Shown piece by piece: positions 10,661 to 22,699 of a stretch of DNA of 64,000 nucleotides. The stretch is from contig NW_026622886.1 in NCBI RefSeq assembly GCF_023065955.2, forward strand, positions 8,814,001 through 8,878,000. Reading direction: 5' to 3'. This stretch comes from Ursus arctos (taxonomy: Eukaryota; Chordata; Mammalia; Carnivora; Ursidae). The translations under genes were made by a program, and so were the position numbers. Position 1 is the stretch's first letter; each line of letters opens with the position of its first letter. The notes under the pieces were generated by a model. It saw only the letters and a list, made by a program, of their open reading frames with translations, did no database searches and was not told the DNA's origin.

Positions 10661-11945
10661 TAGGTGTTCTGATTTTAAAGCCAAGGATTACCCAGGATCC
10701 TGACCCACCCCTCTAGGAGGGTTTTGGTGTGCAAGCAATGTCCCTTCTCCCTGTCCCCAGGACTGCCATCAAATCCCTTTCTAGCCAGAAAGAATAATCA
10801 ATTATTCAGATATAGGGGGTTGCTTTCCTCCTAATTCATTAAAAAAATACTTTGTTGATAGGATACCACTATATACTCAATATGGATTATGAAATGAAGT
10901 CTATTTTCCACCCCATTTTCATTTTAATGGTAAAACACATTTGCTAAATATCCCAATTAAAGCTTGCAGAAAGGGCCATACTTCACTGTTTAAGTTGCAT
11001 TTTCACTAATTTGGTGGCTAGTTAAGTGTTTAAGAGAGATGGCCGCTGTCAGGTGAAAATGCTGCTCTCTCCCAGCCCTCTCCCCAGCAGGCACGACTAA
11101 TCAATCACCAGGAGCTTCCCCCCCCCGCCCCAAGCCTGAACCTTTTCCCCAGCCTCCCATGGTACCCTAAGGTGCTTCCTGGTGGGAGGCTTTTCCTTTC
11201 CTACTTCCTTCCTTTCTTTTTTCTTTAAAGACATTAGAAGAGAAAAATATTCGTTCTTCCCTTCCCAGGAGACTCAGATCCAAAGAGATTATGTAAGAAG
11301 TTTTCTCTGGAGAATAGTTGTTTTCAAGGTCCCTGATTTCCTCCCTTAATTACTCATCCAACAATCATCTGCTAACTGTCTCTGCGGCTGGCGTCTGGAG
11401 TGCCAAGACGCATGAGGTCCAGGTCTCTTCCACAGGCTCACCCAGAGATACCGACAGAGGTTCAAAGAGGGCACAGAGCATGGAGCGGCCAACTGGCCGG
11501 GTAGCTGAAGAAAAGGCTCCAAAGAGAAGGTGGTACATTCTCAGTTGCCATCTAGAAGAGCGAGTGTGGCCTGAAAGGCGTTGGTGGCAGCAATGTTTTC
11601 AGGGACGTGTGGCGTGTTCTCATGACGCAGAACCCCTATACTGGCTTGTGGGTTCCTGCAGGTACGTGAGCCGACCGTCGGTCAACCCCAGTATGAGGTG
11701 GCCGTTGACTGCCAGCACGCCTTTGCAGGGGGTCACGTTCTGTGACTGCTACGCTTTCGTGAGTGAAATCTAACCTTTCACTTTGTGCTGGGTCCATTCA
11801 CTACAGCAGGTGGAACGGGCAGTGGCCAGCTGGGCCCACCCAAGATCACCGAACATCTCCCTCCCCGGTGTCCAGAATTCCATCCCATCAGGGGAAGAGC
11901 ACTTTATCAAGGAGAGGACAGGGTGGGACCAGGGGAGGGCGATGG
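10661..11945. other. Unique intronic sequence with possible conserved block
   Basis: No gene. 10940-11110 is AT-rich, repeat-free and contains AATTAAAGC and TAATCAATCA (PBX/HOX-like) motifs. It looks like a candidate non-coding element, but there is no comparative evidence. Confidence 0.3.
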
Positions 11946-12505
11946 ACACCAACCTTTACTGGGCAGCTACCATGTTTACCTCCACTTACCTACCTCAACA
12001 ACCTTGGGAGTCAGGGAAGGAGTGAGGTCGCCCAGATGGCTCCCCTACAGCGAGATCACGATCCAAATCTGACCTAATTACAAAGCAGGTGGAGAGAAAA
12101 GGAAAAAAGAAAGGGCTTTTTGGTGTTCACTCTGTGTATGAAGTGTCCACGTATGTGATCTGAAAAGCTCTAAAAGCTAAGTATTACTATTCCCATTTTG
12201 CCAATGAGCAAGGCAAGGGTTCAAGGAGGTTTGTGAATCATCATCATGGCTATCATGACACAAAGGGCAGGCACAGTGACTTTGCACCAGGGTCTGCAAA
12301 CATTGTACGTCTATTACCTGCCTTCCTTACCACGGCAACCCTGAGCTCCCAGCATTATTATGACCCCTTGAACTGGGAAGACACTGAGCGTAGGGAAGGT
12401 CAAATCACCCAGTCAAGGTCGCACTCACCCAGTAAGTATCGGTCTGGGATGCAAACCCAAGCGCATCTGATTTCTAAGCCCGTGTTCTCGAACACCTCCT
12501 AAATC
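11946..12505 (-). repeat. Cluster of diverged MIR-like fragments (reverse)
   Basis: Three segments: 11950-12080 ('tttactgggcagctaccatg'), 12120-12235 ('ttcccattttgccaatgagc') and 12270-12505 ('gggatgcaaacccaagcgca'). Each shows parts of the reversed MIR pattern. Confidence 0.5.
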
Positions 12506-12779
12506 AGTGCCATCTACTGAGTGCCAGGGAGAGCACGGGAGCGACCGCTGGGACAGGGAACGCTACCCACCGCCTCCCCGGGGAGTCTATGTGGACCTCT
12601 TCCAACATGTGGAAGTTACTCTTTAGACCAAATCTAAAAAGAAAAGAAAAACAGCCTTGATAACAATCAAAATGGTATTTTCAGCAACACTAGCTTACAC
12701 TGTTTCAAGCTTGCTACGAGCCGCACACTGCTCACAAGCACTATACATACGGTGGCAGACACAGCGCAGCTCACCCCTA

Positions 12780-13165
12780 TTCCTGGCCTTCTGGGCCCTT
12801 TCTGCCACCTTGAATTTATGCATGACCATGCAGTTTGCTCTGGCCAATGAAATGCAAGCAGAGTGATTTGTGTCGCTGTCTGTTGAAGCGTTGGAGAGCC
12901 AGTACGTAATTCCCGGGAATCTGTCTTCTTCGCCGTAGCAAGCATGGAATCACGCCGATACAGAGAGGCGGCAAAACGGAGCAGTCTCGGGTGTGTTGAG
13001 CCAACACACAGAGCCCAGCTGCGCTGGGAATCACCCAGCTCTTTGGAGGACTTTGCATGAATAAGAAATAAACTTCGGTTGCAGCAAACTTCTGAGATTT
13101 CGGATCCGTCCGTTACTGCAGTCTTAGTAGCATAAGCTAGCCTATTCTGACATAGAGTCAACGAA
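12780..13165 (+). mobile_element. MaLR/MLT-like solo LTR (ancient)
   Basis: 'ctctggccaatgaaatgcaa', 'gaataagaaataaacttcgg' and 'agcataagctagcctattct' match the internal order of ancient MLT-type LTRs. Confidence 0.55.
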
Positions 13166-13189
13166 TCCTCCTGTCGGGACTGTGGTGCG

Positions 13190-13330
13190 GGTGCTATTAT
13201 CCCCATTTTACAGATGGGAGACTACAGCACAGAGGGGCTAGGTAACTTGCCAAAGATCACACAGCTAGTAAAAGGTAGCGCCAACCGTGAACCTCAGGAA
13301 CTGAGACTCCAGCCTTCATGCTCTTCATCA
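13190..13330 (-). repeat. MIR SINE (reverse)
   Basis: 'ccccattttacagatgggag', 'ctaggtaacttgccaaagat' and 'cacacagctagta': a clear reversed MIR core. Confidence 0.9.
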
Positions 13331-14150
13331 GTACCCTGTATTTCCCCACTAACATTTTAAATCAGATATACTAATGCATAAACATCAAGGTCTGGAAGTT
13401 TCTTGATATATCTTAGCCAATGTTTAAAGAATAAAAGAATTATAAGAACATATAATTAAAGAAACACCAAAATTGCTAGCTTTAAAAAAAGAAGAAAAAA
13501 GAAAACCAGCCAGCTTCTGCTCATAAGGCAGTTAAAACTGAAAATGGGTTACAGCAGAGGTGACTGTTCTTTGGAGAATTGCCTGGAACGAGGGAAAACC
13601 ACTTAAAGAAAAACTCAGTTTCTCTTTCTTTACCCAATTCCTTAGAGTTTACCCTAAAGGGCCACAGGCACAGATAAAAGTATAATTAGTGTTCTCACCC
13701 ACCCCCCAAATACATGTTTTTCCCTAATTAAAAAAAATATTTCTTTAACAGATTCATTATATTCTTCCTAAACCAAAGCAAATCCTTAATGAGTTGCCAA
13801 GATTCCCCCAGATAAAATGGAATCATCAGAAACTGCACGTCGTGAACTGGAGTGTGTCTCTCACAGTCATCTTTGAAGCAAGGACACTTATCAAGGTCCC
13901 CTCTGTTGTGTGCAGTTGTCATAATCGCTGCTGGTCGTAATTTAGGACACTCAGTTAAGTGGTTCTTTCCAAAGCAATTAATGAATTTCATGGGAACAGG
14001 GCTGGTCAGAAGGTCTGCAGAATGCTATAAGGGGTGTGCCATTTCAACCTGGGGACCCTGACAAGCCAGCCAGTATGGCTCTTGGCTGACTCTTCCCCTA
14101 CGTGGAGCGCTTGTTGACCTTTCAAAAGTCAGATGATGCTGATGGTGAGA
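13331..14150. other. Unique intronic sequence
   Basis: No gene or repeat recognised. A-rich between 13470 and 13510. Confidence 0.45.
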
Positions 14151-14154
14151 GACA

Positions 14155-14395
14155 GGTTACTAACAGCTGAGACAGAGTGGTCTCTGGAGTCAGGCTGCCT
14201 GGGTCCAAATCCCAGCTCCTTCTCTCCCAGCTAGGAGATTTGGGACACACTGCTTAATCCTCTAAACCTCATTTACAAGATAGGAACGGCCAGAATATCT
14301 CTTTCATTGTTAGAAGGATCAAAGGAATGGATGCATGCAAAAAGCCTAGCATAGTGCACAATACAAATTAGCTGTCATTTTAATAATAATTATTA
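14155..14395 (+). repeat. MIR SINE, nearly full length
   Basis: Starts near 'gagtggtctctggagtcagg', then 'ctgcctgggtccaaatccca', and ends in the 'agcatagtgcacaatacaaa-ttagctgtcat' tail. Confidence 0.85.
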
Positions 14396-14754
14396 GAGAA
14401 CACTTATTGCCCTCCATGGTTGGTTCCTGCCTTGGGGGGGGGGCATCCATTTGTATAACACTCCTGGTTTTTCTCACTCCCTTACTCACTCCTTCCCTGG
14501 GGAGCTGGAATGATTCATCTGGTTGCTGAGTCTGCCTAGAGAGCTGGGCAGGCATGGCTCAGCCCCTCGGCTCACCTTCTCCGGGACGCAAGCATTCTGC
14601 TGATCTCCCGCATTGCCATAGCTTTCCAGGGGGAGGGCTGCAGTTTTCCAGCATGGCCCCCGAGTAGGAACTTATACCTGATTCATTGCAGAGTCTAGTA
14701 CTAGGAAGGTCATTGTTACTGCATATCCAGGCCATGTTCTCCAAACTAGTCTTT
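14396..14754. other. Unique intronic sequence
   Basis: No gene or repeat recognised; a nine-G run near 14435. Confidence 0.45.
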
Positions 14755-14950
14755 TTTTTTTTTTTCTTTTTAAGATTTTATTTATTTATTTGACAGAGAG
14801 AGAGAGATAGCCAGCTAGAGAGGGAACACAAGCAGGGAGAGGAAGAAGCAGGCTCCCAGTGGAGCCCGGTGCGGGGCTCGATCCCAGGACTTCAGGATCA
14901 CGCCCTGAGCCAAAGGCAGACACTTAGCGACTGAGCCACCCAGGTGCCCC
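14755..14950 (-). mobile_element. Carnivore SINE (SINEC, bear/panda type)
   Basis: Reverse orientation: T-run, 'aagattttatttatttattt', 'gatcacgccctgagccaaag' and 'actgagccacccaggtgccc'. A perfect 16-bp target-site duplication CTCCAAACTAGTCTTT lies at 14739-14754 and 14951-14966. Confidence 0.97.
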
Positions 14951-15109
14951 CTCCAAACTAGTCTTTATTAGTAATAAAAGGGGGTGTTTTTGTCTCCATC
15001 TGCCTGGCATATTCTGTCTCCAACAGCTGTAAGGAGTAAAAGAGGTGCCATTTACAAGATTGCCTCCAACCTCAGTGAGCTGGCTGGTCCCGCCCCGCAA
15101 TCCCACGTT

Positions 15110-15540
15110 AGCCATGTATCCTTAGGATATAACCAATCACATGTGAAAAGTTCTATTACAGGGTAATTCACTACAGAGCTGTTTACAGAATCGAAGAATG
15201 GGACACAACCTAAATGTTCAGTATTAGGGAACTGACCATAAGACCGAGCACAGTACAAATTTACATGAAGCTGTCAAAGAGTATCAGTGACATATACAGA
15301 TGTTCATAATCTGATAAGTGAAAAAGGAGAGCCCAGAACAACATGTACGATTTTGTAAGCAAAATATCAAATGCATAAAAACATGTGGAAAACATACACC
15401 AGTTGTTAGCACTTTAGAAGGTGGGACGGTGGGTCATTTCAATTTTTGCTTTTATTGCTTATGTAAAAATGCTCTAATTTCTCCCTGATGGACATGTATT
15501 TCTTCTAAAATAAGCAAAGAAGGTATTTTTCCTTTTTCGA
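15110..15540 (+). mobile_element. Old L1-derived fragment (L1M/HAL1-like)
   Basis: 'gggaactgaccataagac', 'acatgaagctgtcaaagagt', 'gataagtgaaaaaggagagc' and 'ttttgcttttattgcttatg' match the general pattern of old L1/HAL1 3' regions. Confidence 0.45.
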
Positions 15541-16640
15541 AAAGCCAGCGCACAACGGCTGATGGAGAGAACTCCTTTGAAGGGCGCAAGCTCTGCTTCC
15601 TGCCTCTTTGGAAGCAGAGCCGTTAGGTCCATACGACTGCGCTCATATAGTCATCTTCCCTGACTTACCAATGGAGCATCTGGCTGTTCTGACTGTTTTG
15701 AAAGAAGTCCGGGTGGGATTCTGTAGGGTCCAGGAGCCCTTGCAGGACTGGCAGTGTTGGCTGGGAAGGGTGGGAGGGGATGATCCAAGCAAGGAGCCTG
15801 GAACAGCCTGGAAACACCCAACAGGAAATGGGTGCCTGGGACTTGGGGGCTTCCCTGCCAAAGGTTAAATTCCCAAGGACTTGGCGTGGCATCTGAGGCC
15901 TTTCTGATCTGGCCTCGTACTTATCCCACTGGCTCAGCCTCAGACCAACAAAACTCTGGCCACTCCTCCAATGGTCCATACCCTCGTCCCCCAAAGCCCC
16001 TGAGGAGGTGTCTTCTCCCCACCCTCCTCCAACCAGCTCCCATCTCTTTCTGATGCTCTCCTATTCCACCAGCATCCCTATGTCTGCCTACACTGCCAGT
16101 GCCCTCCCTGCCTACCTACACCACCACCCCCCCTACACCTACCTATGCCACAACGCCCCCTACATCTGTGCCACCAACGTGCTCTATAACTATCCAGCAT
16201 CAGTGTTCTCTGGGTACCACAAAGCTGTGAGCCTGCGGGCACAATCTGAAAAGGAGCAGGTGCCTAGAAGTCCAGATGACCCACAGGAACCCCACATGTC
16301 TCTAATTAGGAGTCATTTCCCCCTTTGATCTTCTCTGACAAATTGGAGGCCAGGATTGGGTGCCCTCAGGCCCTCTCTCCTCTGACCGTCAGTGACCCCA
16401 TCTCCAGGGCATCAGCCCCGGCGTCCCTGCCTCCTACCTTCTGTCCCCTACAGCCACCCAACCTCAGTGTAAGCCCAGGCCCAGATCTGACCTTTTCTAT
16501 TAGTGTGAATGTCAACTTAAAGACACTAAGATGATGGCATTTCTTGAGGTCAGGAGGTCAAGTCAATGATGACTGCCGCTTCTGTCTTAGCCCATGTACC
16601 AGAGGGAAATAGACTGCAAGGATGGTCAGGCGTAGCCTAG
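15541..16640. other. Unique intronic sequence with C/T/A-rich low complexity
   Basis: No gene recognised. 16010-16200 is pyrimidine/A-biased with repeated CTACACC/CCACC units, giving low-complexity open frames on the plus strand. Confidence 0.45.
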
Positions 16641-16648
16641 ATGTTTGA

Positions 16649-16773
16649 TAGTGGTAGCTGTCACATCAGAATCCCCCAGGAGGGCTTGTTTAAATAAAGG
16701 TGTGGATCCCACCCCCAGAGTTTCTGATTCAGCAGATCTGGGTGGCTCTGAGACGACATTTTGAGAACCACTA
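16649..16773. mobile_element. MER20-like hAT DNA transposon remnant
   Basis: Inverted termini ATAGTGGT ... ACCACTAT enclose 'cacatcagaatcccccagga' and 'cccacccccagagtttctga', as in MER20-type non-autonomous hAT elements. Confidence 0.65.
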
Positions 16774-16789
16774 TTTGAGACCTTCCGAG

Positions 16790-17200
16790 GTCTGGCCCCT
16801 ACCCCCCATTACCTGTCTGAACTCATCTACACTTTCCCCTTGCTCAACTGACTTCAGTCAGACTCCTCACTATTTTTCAAACATGCCAAACACATTCCTG
16901 CCCCGGGGCCTTTGCACGTACTATCCACACTACCTAGAAAGCTCTTCCTCCGTTATCTGTATAGCTCTTCCCTAACTTCTTTGAAGGCCTTTGCTAAACT
17001 GTCACTCTCTCAGTGAGGCTTTCCCTGCTGTATTTTTCTCTGGAGGACTTACTCTCACATGGCATACTATTTGTTTTATATCACTGGTTTTATCTATCAC
17101 TGACTAGACTGTGGGCAGGGGTTTTCCTTGGTTTCGTTTCCTGCTATATCCCAGAATAGCATCTGGTGTATTGTAGGTAATCTAGTATTTGTGGAAGGAA
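16790..17200 (+). repeat. L2 LINE 3' region
   Basis: 'cctgccccggggcctttgca', 'tagaaagctcttcctccgtt', 'ctctcagtgaggctttccct', 'gtgggcaggggttttc': a classic L2 3' end in sense orientation. Confidence 0.92.
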
Positions 17201-17300
17201 GAGAGAGAATGACGAAAGCAGAGGGGGAGGGAGGAGGAGATGAAGCAGATGAAGACAGTGCGGAGGGCAGAAGGAAACAAGGAAAGAAGGAATTTTACAG
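17201..17300. repeat. Purine-rich (GA/GGA) low-complexity tract
   Basis: Almost uninterrupted A and G with scattered T; possible H-DNA-forming strand asymmetry. Confidence 0.7.
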
Positions 17301-17545
17301 ACAAGTAATATTCTTTTAATGGCTGTGGATCAATGACATGGGCGCCAACTTTGTTATTTTGCCAAGTAAGAGCTTTAAAAGCTCAGAAACTTCAGCTAAC
17401 GTCTCCTAGCTCATCAGGACCCTGCAGGGTGGACCAGAAGCCACCAAGCCCAGGGTAGCCTGCCTGGGTGAACGGTGGCCCTGGAGCTGAACGGTCGGCA
17501 CCCCACGCGGCACCACATGGTTCTCCAAATACCACCATTTCATGA
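17301..17545. other. Unique intronic sequence
   Basis: Nothing recognised. Confidence 0.4.
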
Positions 17546-17559
17546 AAGAAAGGACGTTT

Positions 17560-17762
17560 TCTTTATTTATTTTTAAAGATTATTTATTTATTTATTTCAG
17601 AGAAAGCGGGAGAAAGCACGAGTGGGGGGAGGGGCAGAGGGAGAGGGAGAAACGAACTCGCCCCTGAGCAGGGAGCCTGATGCGGGACTCGATCCCAGGA
17701 CCCCGAGGTCACGACCTGAGCCAAAGTCAGATGCTTCACCGACAGAGCCACCCGGGGGCCCC
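17560..17762 (-). mobile_element. Carnivore SINE (SINEC)
   Basis: Reverse orientation: 'cgatcccaggaccccgaggt' and 'gacagagccacccgggggcc'. Target-site duplication AAGAAAGGAC(G/A)TTT at 17546-17559 and 17763-17776, with one mismatch. Confidence 0.95.
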
Positions 17763-17776
17763 AAGAAAGGACATTT

Positions 17777-19139
17777 CAGCCACATTGCCTTTCAAGTAAC
17801 AGAGCAGAGGAGGTAGATTTCACTTTAAATCCCAACTCTGAAGTCCCGGGGCACGGAAGGACGCCAAGGCCACCTCCGGGACACCTGCCATGGAGGAGCT
17901 GGTGGGGATGGGAGCACATGCGGGCCATTCGTTTGCCATCCCTGTGAAAGATGCCCCATAAATACTGGCTGAATTCATGAACGATGTCTGCCCACCCGTA
18001 ACATGCTGGCTGTGTAAACGTACAAATACAGTGACACTTCAAGACACTGCCAAATGCACGTGCAACTTCCCAAGTCCTCTGGATCCTCTCAGCTCCTTGA
18101 AGGCAGGAACTTATTATAGTTGTATTCTCCAGGCTTAATTCAGACCCCCTCCCCATTCAGCTGGGCTTTAATAAACATTTGTTTTTCCTTTTAAACTCAG
18201 AAATCAAGTTCTGGCTTCAGTGCCTATGCCCAGAGGGTCTGATTCTGAAGTATGAGAGAATTCGGGGGGACTGAGCCCAGTGCTTGGCACACGGTCGGTC
18301 CTCAATGAACACTGACTGATTGGTTCACGAAGAGATCATCTGACTTATCCAGATAGGAAACCTGGCTCCGCGGTCTTGACTGCTTCCAAGACAGCCGCTC
18401 CGCCTTTTGCTCGGGAGGACATGGTGCAGAATCCGTCTGCAGTGTTGTCAGACTTTGCGAACAGAGGTGGAGGAGAAGGAAAGAGGCAAGTAGACAGGGT
18501 GGGGACCCTTTTGGCTTGAGAAACAACCAGAGCGGGCTGATGGTCCCACATTCAGGGATCAAAGTGGCTGGAAGGACGGTGATAAGAGGAGAGTGTCTAC
18601 AGCCCCACAAACCAAGAGCATAGGAGGGCCGGCTCGACTTCACATGGGGAATGTCTGCCTCCCAACATCTCCATGGTGGCTGCAGACATCATTCCTTCTT
18701 CACCCCCTTACTCCCCTGGTGCCAGGCCCCAGCGCCCCTGCCCACCTTCCTGTCTCAGCGGTCAGCAAGAGAGGCTTCCTTCTGGTCTTCTCCATAAGGA
18801 AGCAGGAAACACCGCTCATGCTTCGCTGTCCCCTTCATCACTCATTCCTTCCATCACTGAATCATTTATGATGCTAGCAAGTGGCTCTCATGGGTCTGTT
18901 ACAGTGCCTGGTGTGAGGATGTCAAGATAAACCAAGCCCACTCCTTGTAACTTCCCGCCGGGGGAGAAAGACCTGTAAACAAGTCACGGCACCCTGCTGG
19001 TGCTTCCCCCGTGTGGTCCACCTGTCGCTGGTGGACATGAGCTGGTTTTAGGTTTTACCTTGGGTTATGTGTTTTTTTTCATATATATTTTAAAAATAGG
19101 GCTAGCACATCAAATCCTCTCTGTCACATGATTTGTGCA
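17777..19139. other. Unique intronic sequence
   Basis: No gene recognised. 18220-18320 resembles a short reversed/forward L2 tail ('cccagtgcttggcacacggt'). The remainder is unassigned. Confidence 0.4.
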
Positions 19140-19150
19140 CTGGATGTGTT

Positions 19151-19364
19151 CTTTTTTTTTTTTTTTTTTAAGATTTTATATATTTATTTGAGAAAGAGAG
19201 AGAGAGCACTCCAAGCAAGACAGCATAAGCAGGGGGAGCAGCAGAGGCAGAGGGAGAAGCAGACTCGCTGTTGAGCAGGGAGCCCAATGTGGGGCTCGAT
19301 CTCAGGACCCTGAGATCACTACCTGAGCTGAAGGCAGCCACTCGACTGAACCACCCAGGCGCCC
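19151..19364 (-). mobile_element. Carnivore SINE (SINEC)
   Basis: Reverse orientation with an 18-T run, 'ctcgatctcaggaccctgag' and 'gaaccacccaggcgcccc'. Target-site duplication CTGGATGTGTT / CTGGACGTGTT at 19140-19150 and 19365-19375. Confidence 0.95.
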
Positions 19365-19489
19365 CTGGACGTGTTTTTGATAAATAAAAATTGTTAGTGT
19401 GAAGTTGATTCTAATAAAAATGTTAGACAACTAAGGCACAGGTGGTAGAAGGAACTCACAAAGGTGGCGTGCCAATGACACACCTGAGA

Positions 19490-19675
19490 GCACAGATGGG
19501 GGTTCAAATCCCGGTCCTGCCGCTTCCCAGCAGGGTGACTCTGGATGAGCTCTTTACGCCCCTGGGACCTTGATTTGTTCCTGCGTAAAGTGATTATGTC
19601 TACCTCATGGATTCTGATGGAGATAATTAACCTTGTAGGTGCAAATTCATTGTGATTTCATTATCACGACATCAC
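19490..19675 (+). repeat. MIR SINE
   Basis: 'gggttcaaatcccggtcctg', 'ccgcttcccagcagggtgac', 'cctcatggattctgatggag': sense MIR. Confidence 0.75.
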
Positions 19676-20220
19676 ATTCTCCCAGTGCCTGTTAACAGAC
19701 AGTCAGAAAGCTGCCGCACTTGGACTGGGGGATTGGGAGGTGGCCAGTGTTCAAAGCCCTGAGTCAAGAGCCAGCCATGAACACAGATAAGGGAATGAGA
19801 AATGGCTTCACTGATGAGCCCCAGGAGCTGCGGAGGCTCCCTGATGAGAAGGGAGACAGCCGGAGAGCGGAGAGCGGAGGCCCAGGGTACTGAGCAGCAG
19901 CTGGTCCAGGGGCCCGGGCCCCACAGACCACACACAAAGGCTCCTTGCCACGAATGGCCTGTTCAGGGTCACAACACAGAGATTCTAATCCCGGTGGGTC
20001 TCCTCTCCCTAGGGGCCCCGGCTGGCTAACTGTGGACTGCAACTCAGAGGGATCTGTAAGAGGAGCGGTCTGGGTTTCCTACGACACTGGCAGCCCAGGG
20101 GGGGGGACTTGGAAAAGGCCTCCCGAACTAGAAACGCCCCTGGCAAGGAGAGAGACTTAGTCTTCGATTCATTTGGGCAGGGGGTCCCTCAAACTTTGCT
20201 GTGCATAGCACAGGGGCCCC
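19676..20220. other. Unique intronic sequence
   Basis: Nothing recognised; an eight-G run near 20098. Confidence 0.4.
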
Positions 20221-20224
20221 TCCC

Positions 20225-21155
20225 AGGGTGAAACATCCATGCACTGGAATACAGCTCAGCAGTAAAAGGAGCACAGTGACACGGCTGAATGTCAAGGGCA
20301 GCAGGCTAGCTGCAAGAAGGCAGGAGAAAAAGTCCGCATAACATAGGGTTACAGCTCACACATTCCAGAAAAGGTGAAACGAGAGGGCCAGAGAGTCAGC
20401 CAGTGATTGCGGGGGTTAAGGGTACGTATGGGGAGATCCACAGAGATATCACTTCATACCCACTAGGCTGGCTATGATCAAAATATGCATAATAACAAGT
20501 GTTGGCAAGGCTGTGGACAGAAAGGAGCCCTCACATGCTGGTCGTGGGATTGTAAATGGTGCTGTCACTGTGGAAAACGGTCTGGTGGTTCCGCGAAAGG
20601 TTACCCATACCATTACCCTGTGACCCAGGAATTCCACACAATAACGTACGTCCACACAAAAACGTGTATGCCGATGTTCACGGCTGCATTCTTGGTGAGA
20701 GCCAGAAAGCAGGAACAACCCAAATGCCCATCAACTGACAGACGGATTAACAAAATACAGCATATCCACGTAATGGAACACCATAAAGTACAGATACATG
20801 CTACAGCAGATGACCTTGAAAATATGCTGCTCAGCGAAAGAAGCCGGTCAACAAACGCTCAGGTCGTATATGCGTCTATTTGTACAAAATGTCCAGAATA
20901 GGCAAATCCAGAGAGACAGAAAGTAGACGAGTGGTTGCCGAGGGCTGGGACAGGAGAGGAGGGCAGAGGTAGAGGGAACGGACTGTGATTTCTAAAGGTA
21001 CAGGGCTTCCTTTGGGGGTGACGAAAGGGTCCTAAACCTGATCGTGGTGACGGCTGAACAACTCTGTGAGAACGCTAAAAACCACTGTATTGTATAAACA
21101 GGTGAGTTGTAGGGTATGTGAATCGCACCTCAAAAAAGCTGTTACAAAAACTAAG
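20225..21155 (+). mobile_element. L1M ORF2 3' and 3'UTR fragments
   Basis: Two overlapping L1M pieces. 20235-20430 is a diverged 3' end ('actggaatacagctcagcag'). 20440-21150 runs through 'gtgttggcaaggctgtggac', 'gacccaggaattccacac', 'acccaaatgcccatcaactg' and 'gtatgtgaatcgcacctcaa'. Frames are broken. Confidence 0.8.
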
Positions 21156-21189
21156 AGATAATAAATTACCACAAGTTAAAAAAAAAAAA

Positions 21190-21360
21190 AAGTACAGGGA
21201 AGGCTTGACTACAAAGGGATAAGGCAAGGGAAGGGGGGGCTGTTTAAGAGAATAGTCTAGGTCATGTTCATGGTACCGGTTACCTGACTCTGTGCATTTA
21301 TCAAAACTGACAACACTATACACCAAAGATGCAAAAATAAATTAGCCTATCCCAATCAAT
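21190..21360 (+). mobile_element. L1M 3' end
   Basis: 'ggttacctgactctgtgcat', 'ttatcaaaactgacaacact' and 'acaccaaagatgcaaaaat' match the old L1 3' terminus; it follows a poly(A) run at 21178-21191. Confidence 0.6.
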
Positions 21361-21377
21361 ATTAAAAATGGTTACCC

Positions 21378-21572
21378 TCAGGGTGCCTGGTGGCTGTCGG
21401 TTAAGCGACCAACTCTTGATTTCAGCTCAGGTCATGATCTCAGGTTTGTGAGATCGAGTCCCGCATCTGGCCCCGCACTCAGCAGGAGTCTGCTTGAGAT
21501 TTTCTCCCTCTGCCCCTCCCCCTGCTCTCTCGCGCTCTCTCTCTCTCTAGGCTAAATAAATAAATCTTTTTA
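21378..21572 (+). mobile_element. Carnivore SINE (SINEC)
   Basis: 'agggtgcctggtggctgtcg', 'caactcttgatttcagctca', CT repeat and AAATAAATAAATC. Perfect 14-bp target-site duplication AAAAATGGTTACCC at 21364-21377 and 21573-21586. Confidence 0.96.
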
Positions 21573-21589
21573 AAAAATGGTTACCCGCT

Positions 21590-21800
21590 AGTAGAACCTA
21601 TGCTAAGCACTTTACAGGACTTGAATTATTTAATCCTTAAAGCAAACCACTTAAGTATCACTCTCCCCATTTTATAGGTGGGCAAACTAAGGCTCAGAGA
21701 AGTTATGTGACTTGCCTGGGATCCCAGTTTTCAGAATTTGAACACAGTTCTGTCTGACTCCAGATCCCACATCAATATCCACTGTGCTCTGCATCCCTAC
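21590..21800 (-). repeat. MIR SINE (reverse)
   Basis: 'ccccattttataggtgggca', 'aactaaggctcagagaagtt', 'tgacttgcctgggatcccag'. Confidence 0.88.
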
Positions 21801-21869
21801 ACAGTGATCATCTGGAACATTCTCTGAGCACCTCTCATGTAGTCTTCGATGGTGGCCTGTTTGCTCATT

Positions 21870-21990
21870 ACTGCCCCACTGGTGAGTTCCTTGGGGGCTG
21901 AGACTGTGCCTGAGGGCTTTGTATCGCCCACCGTGCTGGGCACAGAGCCAAGACTTTAACACGTGCTCTGCAAATGTTTGGGGACTGGGG
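21870..21990 (+). repeat. L2 3'-end fragment
   Basis: 'gttccttgggggctgagact' followed by 'caccgtgctgggcacagagc' and 'gctctgcaaatgtttgggga'. Confidence 0.7.
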
Positions 21991-22695
21991 TATAATGAAA
22001 GAAAGGCAGGGTGAATGCCATGTGGAAATGCAGACGAGCAGACTAAGACGAGGTGAATTCCTGGGTCTCCTGACTCTTGGCCTTCAGTCTGGTCAGTAGG
22101 CCACACGCCCTCACTCCATGGGCCTCCTGCAGCTGGATCAAATATCTGAGCCTGAGCTGGACTGCGGGAGACCACACGTAAACTCTGCTCTCTCAGTAGC
22201 CTGGGGCAAAACACTTAGCCTCCTGGCTGCGTTCCTCAAAGATTCAGAATTTCTGCTCCTGAAAGAATTTCCTCACCTCACTCACTCACAGGAGGCAATG
22301 AGAACCCGATCGTTCCCAGAGGCCACAGACTTCCTCTGTCTCTCGAATCCAGTCCCTTCTCTCCGTTCCAACTGCCTCCCCAAGCTGCCATCGTCCTGCT
22401 TCTGCTTACAACCTCTCCCACCCCCTCCCCCAACCTCCTCCCCAGGCCTGATCCTTCACCCAAAAAATCCCACAACCACAGAAAAGGCTTGAAAACATGA
22501 ATCTGAGCACATCATTCTCCTGATATCAAGGATGGCGTCGGCCCTTAAGGCTCCTTGATAAGAATGAAAAAAAGGTACCAGGGCCCATACCATGGTGAGT
22601 TGAGAGGCAATCCTTAGTTGGCACCCTTGTGCAGGACACAACCTGAGTAACTGACCCGGGCAACCCTGAGCTTCACTGTCTGCCCACTGCCCTGA
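21991..22695. other. Unique intronic sequence
   Basis: Unassigned; a C-rich tract lies at 22405-22450. Confidence 0.4.
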
Positions 22696-22699
22696 GAAC

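Noticed and set aside
12667..13206. 179-codon minus-strand frame
   Set aside because: Antisense to an ancient MLT-like LTR; no recognised domain.
21687..22214. 175-codon minus-strand frame
   Set aside because: Begins in MIR/L2 repeat sequence and shows no domain; chance open frame.
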